Positions 1 through 5,386 of a stretch of DNA of 6,496 nt are shown here, one piece after another (position 1 is the first letter of the stretch; every line of letters begins with the position of its first letter). The translations under genes and the position numbers were made by a program. This stretch comes from Endomicrobiia bacterium. GTDB taxonomy: Bacteria > Elusimicrobiota > Endomicrobiia > Endomicrobiales > Endomicrobiaceae. The notes under the pieces were generated by a model that was given only the letters and a program-made list of their open reading frames with translations, did no database searches and was not told the origin of the DNA. The stretch lies in NCBI GenBank assembly GCA_025998475.1, contig BNVZ01000073.1:1-6496 (forward strand), in the 5' to 3' direction.

Positions 1-70
1 CCATGTTAAATGGATTTGCGCTACTTGCGAAAATGACAACAGTACCAAGCGTGACGTTTAAAGATTGCCG

Positions 71-145
71 TCATTTAGAACAAATCTCAAATTTATCTTC
101 AATAACCATTAAACCTTTGCGACAACGGATTTGCGCTTTTGCCAT
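71..145 (-). CDS. Short Cys-containing ORF, possibly a broken or UGA-interrupted gene
   Basis: I do not recognise this gene. The start ATG lies 8 nt after a near-perfect AGGAGG ribosome binding site and a promoter-like sequence stands just upstream, so initiation here is credible. The 24-codon product starts MAKAQIRCRKGLM and ends EICSK before UGA (71-73). The same frame stays open past the UGA for 23 more codons (starting RQSLNVTLG) to the window edge. If the UGA were a Cys codon (one base change), it would complete a C-S-K-C motif after an earlier R-C-R, resembling a small zinc ribbon. The alternatives are a nonsense-mutated pseudogene, a real 24-residue peptide, or a recoded UGA. The plus-strand open frame over the same bases looks like a shadow. 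Function unknown. Confidence 0.35.
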   Translation of the reverse strand: MAKAQIRCRKGLMVIEDKFEICSK

Positions 146-167
146 TTCTCCATCCTCCTGTAGCAAA

Positions 168-196
168 AGTTTATCTTTTTATTTACTAAGATGCAA
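168..196 (-). promoter_or_regulatory. Candidate sigma-70 promoter for the left-edge ORF
   Basis: Reading the minus strand, TTGCAT (191-196) is followed after 17 nt by TAAACT (168-173); each matches 4 of 6 consensus bases. The expected start would give a short leader running straight into the AGGAGG of the downstream ORF. It lies between the ftsI stop and that ORF, suggesting that the ORF is expressed independently of the division operon. Confidence 0.4.
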
Positions 197-226
197 CTTA
201 AAGTGATTTGACTGATAGTACCAAAC

Positions 227-1915
227 TTAGTTGGCTATATCGTCTTTTTCAATGCCTAAATATTCAGCTGTTCTTTTAGCAATATTTGCAAAAACAGGTG
301 AAGCGACAGAAGCAGCATAGTAGCTGCTTCCTTTTGGCTCATCGACAATAACGAGTATCACAAACTTAGGATTCATTGCTGGCACCATACCGCAAAACGA
401 TGCAGTATAATACTTTGTGGAATAAGTTTTTGTCGTCGGGTCAACTTTCTGCGCAGTACCCGTCTTTCCGCCGACAGTGTACCCATTGATTTTAGCGCTT
501 TTTCCGGTTCCAAGATCCACTGTGCTTTTTAACAATTTCTTAACTGCGCGAGCGGTTTCGACTGAAACAACTCTTCTTATTTCTTTTTTATTTTCATTTT
601 TTGATTCAAATTTTCCTATTTCTTGTACTACATAAGGTTTTAGCAATACCCCATCGTTTGCAATAACGGAAAAAGCGTTTACCATCTGTATAGCTGTAAC
701 TCCGATACCTTGCCCAAAAGAAACCGTAGGCAAAGTTAAAGCATTCCAGTTTTTTACGTCCATTAAAATGCCTTTTGCTTCTCCCGTTAAATCTATACCT
801 GTCATAGAATAAAAACCAAATTTTCGTATATATTCATAAAAATCTTCTTCTCCTAATTTCTGCGCAATCTTCACCATGCCTATATTTGACGACATTTCCA
901 TAACTCTGCTTAAAGATGCTCGCTCTTCTAATTTATGATCGTCTTTTATTGTATGCTCTGCAATTTTCAATTTTCCTTTTTCTAGGTAGAAGGTACTAGA
1001 GAAATTTACTTTACCCGTTTCCAATGCGGCCGCAATCGGAACAATCTTAAAAGTTGATCCCGGTTCGTATACATCGCTTATTGCTGAATTTCTTAAAGCA
1101 GTTATATCTTTGATTTTATCTGAAGGATCAAAATCAGGAAGAGAAGCCATAGCAAGGATACTGCCTTTCTGTGGATCTTGCACTATGCACACAGCTCTTT
1201 TTGCTTTATATTTTTTAAAAGCGTTTCTTAACTCCTGTTCTGCTATAAATTGGATATTTCCATCTATGCTTAGCTTGACATCTTGTCCGCATACTTTTGA
1301 TTGGTCAACAAGTTTATCTCGTATTATATATCCGTGTCCATCCCTATGGGTTTTGCTAATAACACTATTTCCAGAAAGAGATTCATTGTATAGTTTTTCA
1401 ATACCTTCAATTCCATTGCCATCGCAATCCGTTATACCAAGAATATGCGAAAGAAATCTCCCCTCACGATAGCTTCTTGCATATTTACTCTCAAAACCAA
1501 TGCCTCTTAATTTTTTATTTTTTATTTTATCAACTATGTTCGAATCAATATTAAAAGCCACTGGCACATAAGATGTATTGTTAAAGTCGCTTATTTTTCC
1601 TTCTTTAATCTTTATTCCGTTTTCAAGCAAAATAGATTTTACTTTATTAAAATCTTCTATAATCTTAGGATCAAGAAAAACGGTGTATTGTTTTATACTT
1701 GTAGCAAGGGTCTTACCGCAAGAATCTACTATATTTCCGCGTTTTGGAAGCTCTATATTTTCACGGTTTACCATTTTTGATACGGATTGGCTTATTTTAT
1801 CGTGAAGCAATATTTGCACATATATAAGTTTTGCAAATAAAAGAAAAAAGACTGTCAGCGTCATAAGAGCCAGCGCAGTCTTTCTGTTAATTGTTTTTTT
1901 GCTATTTTTTATCAT
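227..1915 (-). CDS. ftsI: Septal peptidoglycan transpeptidase FtsI (penicillin-binding protein)
   Basis: This is a class B penicillin-binding protein, a D,D-transpeptidase that cross-links septal peptidoglycan during division with the FtsW/FtsQLB machinery. The 562-residue length is normal for the family. A short cytoplasmic N-terminus precedes one transmembrane segment (about 13-35). The dimerisation/pedestal domain covers roughly 57-200, with the typical PKRGNIVD start. The transpeptidase domain follows, with all three active-site motifs: S287-T-F-K290 (acylated Ser287), S342-S-N344 and K484-T-G486. There are no PASTA repeats at the C-terminus, as expected outside Gram-positive PBP2x types. 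The start ATG lies 15 nt after the ftsL-like stop; the ribosome binding site is weak (AGAAGAG overlapping that stop), so translation is probably coupled. murE, the usual next gene, does not follow. Identification is firm; FtsI rather than another class B PBP is inferred from the rsmH-ftsL context. Confidence 0.95.
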   Translation of the reverse strand: MIKNSKKTINRKTALALMTLTVFFLLFAKLIYVQILLHDKISQSVSKMVNRENIELPKRGNIVDSCGKTLATSIKQYTVFLDPKIIEDFNKVKSILLENGIKIKEGKISDFNNTSYVPVAFNIDSNIVDKIKNKKLRGIGFESKYARSYREGRFLSHILGITDCDGNGIEGIEKLYNESLSGNSVISKTHRDGHGYIIRDKLVDQSKVCGQDVKLSIDGNIQFIAEQELRNAFKKYKAKRAVCIVQDPQKGSILAMASLPDFDPSDKIKDITALRNSAISDVYEPGSTFKIVPIAAALETGKVNFSSTFYLEKGKLKIAEHTIKDDHKLEERASLSRVMEMSSNIGMVKIAQKLGEEDFYEYIRKFGFYSMTGIDLTGEAKGILMDVKNWNALTLPTVSFGQGIGVTAIQMVNAFSVIANDGVLLKPYVVQEIGKFESKNENKKEIRRVVSVETARAVKKLLKSTVDLGTGKSAKINGYTVGGKTGTAQKVDPTTKTYSTKYYTASFCGMVPAMNPKFVILVIVDEPKGSSYYAASVASPVFANIAKRTAEYLGIEKDDIAN

Positions 1916-1930
1916 TTTACGACGACTCTT

Positions 1931-2182
1931 CTAATCAATATAGATTACAGATTTTTCATCAGGACGCGAAAGACCTTTTTCGCTTGCAACTTTATCCATT
2001 TTTTCGAGCGCGAGTATCGAATTAATTTTTGATCTTAAAATATCATTTTCCGAATTGATTTTATTGTATTCAGTTTGAAGGCTACTTACTTTATAAGCAA
2101 ATCTCATTGAAGTATTCTGCTGCCAAAGATAAACAAACAAGCTGAAAGCTATCAATATAATCAGTAAAAATGGTTTATACAT
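1931..2182 (-). CDS. ftsL: FtsL-like small divisome membrane protein
   Basis: The protein has 83 residues: a very short N-terminus, one hydrophobic transmembrane helix (about 5-19, FLLIILIAFSLFVYLW), then a polar helix (about 30-62) with the heptad-like spacing of a short coiled coil. This is the FtsL/DivIC architecture. Such proteins form the FtsQ-FtsL-FtsB complex that activates septal synthesis by FtsI/FtsW. Sequence conservation in the family is very low, so the call rests on topology, size and position between rsmH and ftsI, the standard ftsL slot. The ATG overlaps the end of rsmH by 8 nt, and ftsI follows after 15 nt, consistent with translational coupling in one operon. Confidence 0.8.
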   Translation of the reverse strand: MYKPFLLIILIAFSLFVYLWQQNTSMRFAYKVSSLQTEYNKINSENDILRSKINSILALEKMDKVASEKGLSRPDEKSVIYID

Positions 2183-3056
2183 TTATTTTCTCTGCTGCTC
2201 TTGTTTTTGCGCTTCTGCTTCTAGGGTTAATATTTATCTCTTCACGGGAAGCTGTAATAACTTTTTTTGTAAGTATTTTATATATTCCTCTTTGGGAATT
2301 TTGCTTTAAGTTATGCTTAACAATTCTGTCTTCCAACGAGTGAAAGCTTATTATCACAATTCTTCCTCCAGGATTTAACAATTCAGAAGAATCGGATAGT
2401 AAAGTTTTTAAATTTTCAAGTTCGCTGTTTACAAAAATTCGCAATGCTTGAAAAACTTTTGTGGCGGGGTCTATTTTCCCTCTATGCTTTTTTGCGGAAG
2501 CAACTATAGACTGCAACTCAACTGCTGTATTTATTACTCCTCTTTTTCTGCGGTTAAGAATTGCATCTGCAATTTGCTTCGAATTATATTCTTCGCCATA
2601 TTTATAAAAAATATCAGCTAAGTCATCATGTGAGTAAGAATTAATAACTTCTTTTGCTGTAAGTTCGTTCCTTCTATCCATTCTCATATCAAGAATATTG
2701 GAATTAAAAGAAAAACCTCTGTCTAAATCGTCAAACTGCTTTGAAGAAACGCCGATATCAGCAAAAATACCATCAACTTTACTTATGTTAATGTCTGTTA
2801 AAGTTTTTTTTATATTTTTAAAATTATCTCTTATAAATGTCACTCTCCCATTAAAATCTTTTTCTTTTTCGGATTCACAAAATCGGTTTGAAGCATATTC
2901 ATCCCAATCAAAAGCCACTATTTTAATGTCTTTAAATTTATTAAGTAAATATGAAGTGTGGCCACCAGCACCAAATGTACAATCAGCATACAAACCGTCA
3001 GGTTTATTGATTAAATACTGCGATATTTCTAAAGGCATTATTGGAATATGACACAT
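2175..3056 (-). CDS. rsmH: 16S rRNA (cytosine-1402-N4)-methyltransferase RsmH (MraW)
   Basis: This is an S-adenosylmethionine-dependent methyltransferase for N4 of C1402 in the 16S rRNA decoding site. The 293-residue length is normal. Family motifs appear in order: the N-terminal HIPIMPLEI segment, the SAM-binding loop D-C-T-F-G-A-G-G-H (25-33), F-D-W-D (49-52), D-I-G-V-S-S (100-105) followed by DLDRGFSF, D-M-R-M-D (123-127), FQALRIFVNSELENL (202-216), SFHSLEDR (237-244) and the C-terminal NPRSRSAKTRAAE. The ATG is the first possible start, since two in-frame TAA codons sit a few bases upstream; the nearest ribosome binding site candidate (CAGGA) is rather far from it. It is the first gene of the rsmH-ftsL-ftsI group; mraZ, its usual upstream neighbour, is absent and rnpB lies there instead. 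Confidence 0.97.
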   Translation of the reverse strand: MCHIPIMPLEISQYLINKPDGLYADCTFGAGGHTSYLLNKFKDIKIVAFDWDEYASNRFCESEKEKDFNGRVTFIRDNFKNIKKTLTDINISKVDGIFADIGVSSKQFDDLDRGFSFNSNILDMRMDRRNELTAKEVINSYSHDDLADIFYKYGEEYNSKQIADAILNRRKRGVINTAVELQSIVASAKKHRGKIDPATKVFQALRIFVNSELENLKTLLSDSSELLNPGGRIVIISFHSLEDRIVKHNLKQNSQRGIYKILTKKVITASREEININPRSRSAKTRAAEKINV

Positions 3057-3090
3057 TTGTTATTAACAATCCTGCTTGGAAATGAATATT

Positions 3091-3104
3091 TTTACAGTTG
3101 TAAA
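3091..3104. promoter_or_regulatory. Palindrome in the rsmH upstream region
   Basis: The arms TTTACA and TGTAAA are separated by two bases, 35 nt upstream of the rsmH start. It could be an operator or part of a promoter, as AT-rich -10/-35-like words surround it, but no clean promoter can be fixed. It does not resemble the direct TGGG-type repeats bound by MraZ. Confidence 0.25.
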
Positions 3105-3128
3105 CAACAACAGAGTTGATATCACAAC

Positions 3129-3239
3129 AAACGCATGAAAAAATCTCTCGGGCGATTGATTTCAGACTCAAAGCAAATTCTATAGATTTATTCGGTGCTA
3201 TAGACGACAGTCAAGAATAAAAAAAACTTTCATGCGTTT
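3129..3239. repeat. 12-bp perfect inverted repeat bounding a 111-bp intergenic segment
   Basis: AAACGCATGAAA at 3129-3140 is exactly inverted at 3228-3239. The enclosed segment has no convincing gene. Inside it are a near-palindrome at 3141-3162 (AAATC ... GATTT with inner TCG/CGA) and two CTATAG hexamers at 3180-3185 and 3198-3203. It lies between the rnpB 3' end and rsmH. It could be a small non-autonomous element (MITE-like), a structured untranslated region or a regulatory site; no target-site duplication is evident at its edges. Confidence 0.4.
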
Positions 3240-3252
3240 AATGTAATACTTC

Positions 3253-3588
3253 TATAAAGACGGATTATACACCGGATTCTGTCTTTTAAAAAATCTTAAA
3301 AGCGCAATCATTTCTCTGCCGTTAAAATCACTTTTAACGGTCAAGCGACTATACTTCAGCCTTGCTTTCCGGTAAGGATTTAGCCGTTTCACCCTTTGCA
3401 TCACTGCAAAAGCTTATCCTCTTACAAGGATACTTTTCCCGTTTTCCGGTAAAAGCGTCTCTGCTCGCACCTCTACTCTTACGAGCGACAGGAATTGCCT
3501 GCTACCGTTTACTGCACAATACTTGCAGTTAAAGTCCGGACTTTCCTCTTTACAGTAAATGTAAAGCGATTGCGTATCCATCTTTATA
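3253..3588 (-). ncRNA. rnpB: RNase P RNA (bacterial type A-like, reduced)
   Basis: This is the catalytic RNA of RNase P, which cuts 5' leaders from pre-tRNAs. Conserved core blocks are plain on the minus strand: GAGGAAAGTCCGG (3536-3548), AGGGTGAAACGG, GGAAAGCAAGGC and the 3' ACAGAATCCGG block (3272-3282) that completes the P4 pseudoknot. The ends close a 13-bp P1 helix, 3576-3588 with 3253-3265, one G-U pair included; exact mature ends are inferred from it. A GUAAGAG-loop hairpin, a GUGA-loop hairpin and a P18-like hairpin with a GUGA tetraloop are also visible. The stretch equivalent to P15-L15-P16-P17 seems absent: the AAGTATAG block runs directly into TCGCTTGACC. The 5' end lies only 9 nt after the zinc-ribbon gene's stop, so the RNA may be processed from a longer transcript or start from a promoter inside that gene. 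Confidence 0.95.
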
Positions 3589-3596
3589 AAAGTTTT

Positions 3597-4310
3597 CTAT
3601 TTTTTTAACAATATTCTAGAACAATTATCACAGAACACAAGTTCATGACATTTACGCGTTTGATTTATCAACTGTGGTCTCAGCTCCATTCCGCATACCC
3701 CACAGCTTTCATCGTCAACAAAAGCTACCCCTAAACCGTTGCTACTACCTAAACGCAATCTCTCATATTGAGATAAGATAGATTGCTCTACTTTTAATTT
3801 ATACCCTTCTCTTACGTTTTCCAGTACTGAGATCTCTTCCTCATCCTTCTTTAATGAATCCTCAACTCCTTTTATATCAATTTTTATTTTATTTTCAAAA
3901 TCTTTTAATTCTTTCTCCGTCTCTTTAACTACAACAAACTCTTTGTCTATTTTATCCATAAGTTCTAAAAGTTCATCTTCAATAACGCTTCTATCGACCT
4001 TTGCTTTCTCTATTTCGGTAAGCAATGCGTTATATGTGTTATTTGATTTAACAGTATTTAATTCCATGGAATGTTTATCTATTGTTTTTTCTTTTGCATC
4101 AAGCAAGGATTCTTTTTCTTTTTTTAATGAGTTTAACTCAACAAAATTTTTCTTTTTCACATCCATCTCAAATTTTTTAGCTCCCAAAGCTTTGTTTTTT
4201 TCTTCTATTAACAATGGAGCTTTACTGATTTGTCTTTTAATATCGTCAATTTTAATATCATAAACCTGCAATTCCCTTAACAGATCTAAATTTTGTTCTA
4301 AATTTTCCAT
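3597..4310 (-). CDS. Coiled-coil protein with C-terminal C4 zinc ribbon (zf-RING_7/DUF164 family)
   Basis: The 237-residue protein is mostly charged helix. Residues from about 10 to 185 are rich in Lys/Glu with heptad-like hydrophobics, predicting a long antiparallel coiled-coil hairpin. The C-terminus carries a zinc ribbon with ligands Cys203, Cys206, Cys227 and Cys230 (C-G-V-C ... C-D-N-C). The length and layout match the DUF164/zf-RING_7 family, which includes Helicobacter HP0958 (FlgZ) and Chlamydia CT398, linked to RpoN and RNA/protein binding; the role here cannot be fixed because no flagellar or sigma-54 genes are in view. There is no signal peptide, so it is probably cytoplasmic. GAGG sits 6 nt before the ATG. 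Location directly upstream of rnpB is a recurrent arrangement in bacteria, from my memory, and the tRNA-Val gene precedes it on the same strand. Confidence 0.88.
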   Translation of the reverse strand: MENLEQNLDLLRELQVYDIKIDDIKRQISKAPLLIEEKNKALGAKKFEMDVKKKNFVELNSLKKEKESLLDAKEKTIDKHSMELNTVKSNNTYNALLTEIEKAKVDRSVIEDELLELMDKIDKEFVVVKETEKELKDFENKIKIDIKGVEDSLKKDEEEISVLENVREGYKLKVEQSILSQYERLRLGSSNGLGVAFVDDESCGVCGMELRPQLINQTRKCHELVFCDNCSRILLKK

Positions 4311-4325
4311 GTATTGCCTCGATTT

Positions 4326-4354
4326 TAGCCATAATTAATCGCGCACCATGGCTA
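4326..4354. repeat. Inverted repeat in the leader of the zinc-ribbon gene
   Basis: TAGCCAT (4326-4332) and ATGGCTA (4348-4354) form a perfect 7-bp inverted repeat with a 15-nt loop, about 16 nt before the zinc-ribbon ATG on the minus strand. It could be an mRNA hairpin near the ribosome binding site or a DNA operator. The rest of the 94-nt gap between the tRNA and this gene shows nothing else convincing. Confidence 0.35.
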
Positions 4355-4404
4355 GTGTTTTTGTAGTGATCAGGGGTTACTCGGAACCTACGCACTATCA
4401 TAAG

Positions 4405-4476
4405 TGGGTAGTGCAGGGTTTGAACCTGCGACCACTCGCGTGTGAAGCGAGTGCTCTTCCACTGAGCTAACTACCC
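4405..4476 (-). tRNA. tRNA-Val (anticodon CAC)
   Basis: A full cloverleaf of 72 nt: acceptor GGGTAGT/ACTACCC, D-stem GCTC/GAGC with a 7-nt loop, anticodon stem CTCGC/GCGAG around loop TTCACAC (anticodon CAC, reading GUG), variable loop TGGTC, and T-stem GCAGG/CCTGC with loop TTCAAAC. The discriminator base is A and the following genomic bases are CTT, so the 3' CCA is not encoded and must be added by a nucleotidyltransferase. Confidence 0.97.
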
Positions 4477-4487
4477 GGTAATAGGGT

Positions 4488-4493
4488 ATTATA
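4488..4493 (-). promoter_or_regulatory. -10 box for tRNA-Val
   Basis: A perfect TATAAT on the minus strand lies 11 nt before the mature tRNA 5' end, giving a start point a few bases upstream of the tRNA. The -35 region is AT-rich with no clear TTGACA. This promoter may also drive the downstream zinc-ribbon gene and rnpB. Confidence 0.6.
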
Positions 4494-4570
4494 GCAAATT
4501 TAATAAATAAAAAAGGTAAGCCGTTATAAGTATCCTCTGTTTCGTGTGCGCATATTTTTTATTAGACTTC

Positions 4571-4598
4571 TTGCATAACTAACATATAAAAGTACAAT
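4571..4598 (+). promoter_or_regulatory. Candidate promoter at the left end of the IS remnant
   Basis: TTGCAT (4571-4576) and TACAAT (4593-4598) are spaced by 16 nt, facing into the element. A -35 box inside the terminal repeat is common for IS transposase genes. Nothing intact lies downstream. Confidence 0.3.
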
Positions 4599-4627
4599 AG
4601 AAGTACTATGAAACAGAAAAAGAAAGC

Positions 4628-4735
4628 ATGTGGGTCGCGGGTGGAATGGGTTTAGTATTAATGGGAGTAAAGAAAGCATTTGATAAAACAAAGGATAGCA
4701 AGAAGAAAAGAAAAGAAAAAGAGGAAGATAGGTGA
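4628..4735 (+). CDS. Short basic ORF inside the IS remnant, probably non-functional
   Basis: A 35-codon frame starting MWVAGGMGLVLMGVKK and ending in a run of Lys/Arg/Glu residues (KKKRKEKEEDR). It has a small hydrophobic N-terminal half and a highly charged tail, and only a weak purine-rich ribosome binding site. It is in the same frame as the transposase remnant further right, separated from it by TGA (4733) and TAA (4907), so it may be part of the decayed gene rather than a real peptide. I do not recognise it. Confidence 0.2.
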   Translation: MWVAGGMGLVLMGVKKAFDKTKDSKKKRKEKEEDR

Positions 4736-5081
4736 GTAAATAGAAAATTGAGTACAGAGAATATTGTAAAGATGATGTTTGAATACTTTAGGGCAATACC
4801 CGAACATATTGTCACAAGAGACAGCTACAATGTCAACAAAAGTTGTGCGTATAGGGCATATAGAGTATTCGGCCATATTATCGTAGGAGACAGTGTCAGC
4901 AAAAGTTAAAGTTGTGCATATAGGACGATAGGGTATGCAGAAGAAGTATTAATGAGTAGTTGGGAATATGCGTTAGATGGGAAAAGGTTCAAAATAGTAC
5001 AGAATAGATATAGAAACCGCAAAAGACGCTTTGAACTGCAATTTAACTCAGGTTTCAGGTGTTTGTAATTCTAAAATTTAG
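4736..5081 (+). pseudogene. Transposase remnant (IS5 family, C-terminal part)
   Basis: Read in one plus frame, this stretch has an in-frame TAA at 4907 and then a frame ending RFKIVQNRYRNRKRRFELQFN up to 5047. That resembles the C-terminal signature of IS5-type transposases (RYRNRRKRFxLRFNLIAG). A one-base shift near 5048 is needed to continue as V-S-G-V-C-N-S-K-I and stop at 5079-5081. Stops plus the frameshift show that it is dead. The catalytic DDE residues are not recognisable. The family call comes from memory of the motif and has not been searched. Confidence 0.6.
4801..4938 (+). repeat. Degenerate 69-bp tandem duplication within the IS remnant
   Basis: The segment 4801-4869 is repeated imperfectly at 4870-4938. 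Shared blocks include CATATT, GAGACAG, the GTCA(A/G)CAAAAG block and TTGTGC(G/A)TATAGG. In translation both copies read HI(V/I)xxDS...SCAYR. Small indels separate the copies, so the duplication is old. Confidence 0.5.
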
Positions 5082-5118
5082 TATTCAAGTTGTGTGAGGG
5101 GTCTAATGTTAAGCTATA

Positions 5119-5157
5119 CCGCATAGAAGCTAGTTGTGCGGAGATTCATTTTTTTTT
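5119..5157 (+). terminator. Weak candidate terminator downstream of the IS remnant
   Basis: CCGCA (5119-5123) pairs with TGCGG (5137-5141), and nine T residues follow at 5149-5157. The stem is only 5 bp and the T run begins 7 nt after it, so it is not a canonical intrinsic terminator. It could insulate the lipoprotein gene from transcription through the remnant. Confidence 0.25.
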
Positions 5158-5188
5158 CGTGTCATTTTACATGATATGACGCCAAAAC

Positions 5189-5217
5189 TTGACACAAGCC
5201 GTGGAAAGTTGTAGAAC
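5189..5217 (+). promoter_or_regulatory. Promoter for the leader/lipoprotein unit, with palindrome at the -10 box
   Basis: A perfect TTGACA (5189-5194) is followed after 17 nt by TAGAAC (5212-5217, 4 of 6 matches to TATAAT), predicting a transcript start near 5224 and a leader of about 70 nt before the first ATG. The 10-bp palindrome AGAACGTTCT (5213-5222) overlaps the -10 box and start region, an ideal position for a repressor or activator site, though no regulator can be named. Confidence 0.55.
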
Positions 5218-5274
5218 GTTCTTCTAGTGTTGGTTGTTGAACTTGCGGTGCTATAAGCCTACTACGTCAAAAAA

Positions 5275-5386
5275 AACTAAGATAGAGGAAACATTATGAC
5301 AAAAACAAAATTATTAATTTCATCCTCAATAACTAAGACGGAGAAAACATTATGAGAAAAACAAAATTATTAAATTCATCTTCATT
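5275..5386 (+). repeat. 56-bp tandem duplication of the ribosome-binding/start region
   Basis: Copies at 5275-5330 and 5331-5386 match at 49 of 56 positions. Each contains AACTAAG, a ribosome binding site, an ATG and the first codons of a signal peptide (M-x-K-T-K-L-L-x-S-S-S). As 56 is not a multiple of three, the first copy's frame is out of phase with the second. Confidence 0.9.
5296..5355 (+). CDS. 19-codon leader ORF overlapping the lipoprotein start
   Basis: A short frame with a good ribosome binding site (GAGGA, 6 nt before ATG). It encodes MTKTKLLISSSI followed by TKTEKTL and stops at TGA 5353-5355, so stop and next start share ATGA (5352-5355). The first 12 residues copy the start of the downstream signal peptide; the frame is lost after that because of the 56-bp duplication. 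It may act as a translational-coupling leader or be an inert by-product of the duplication. Confidence 0.45.
   Translation: MTKTKLLISSSITKTEKTL

Larger units (their letters stand above)
4564..5095 (+). mobile_element. Decayed IS5-family-like insertion sequence remnant
   Basis: The best evidence is the coding remnant near 4951-5081, which matches my memory of the C-terminus of IS5-family DDE transposases. Possible ends are the sequence AGACTTCTTGCATAA at 4564-4578 and GTATTCAAGTTGTGT at 5081-5095, which agrees with the inverted left end at 10 of 15 positions; the transposase stop (5079-5081) touches the right end, the usual IS5 layout. At about 530 bp it is far shorter than a normal IS of this type, so the N-terminal and catalytic parts are largely gone. 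The boundaries are tentative. Confidence 0.5.

Noticed and set aside
3..206. 67-codon plus-strand open frame at the left edge
   Set aside because: No ribosome binding site is visible, and it lies antisense to the frame with the strong AGGAGG and promoter; it most likely mirrors that frame.
216..237. Hairpin-like dyad across the ftsI stop codon as a terminator
   Set aside because: The stem is short with a bulge, and no T run follows on the minus strand.
1110..1805. Plus-strand open frames inside ftsI
   Set aside because: They are antisense to the firmly identified penicillin-binding protein and have low-complexity Ser/Leu/Phe composition typical of shadow frames.
2698..3051. Plus-strand open frame across rsmH
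   Set aside because: It is antisense to all conserved RsmH motifs and has no features of its own.
3217..3252. Intrinsic terminator for rnpB at the T-rich tract on the minus strand
   Set aside because: A run of T is present, but I could not find a GC-containing hairpin just before it apart from the P1 helix of rnpB itself, which lies too far away.
4606..4876. Minus-strand open frames over the IS remnant
   Set aside because: Their Phe/Ser/Leu-rich content is the complement of the Lys/Glu-rich AAG/GAA run on the plus strand; no ribosome binding sites were seen.
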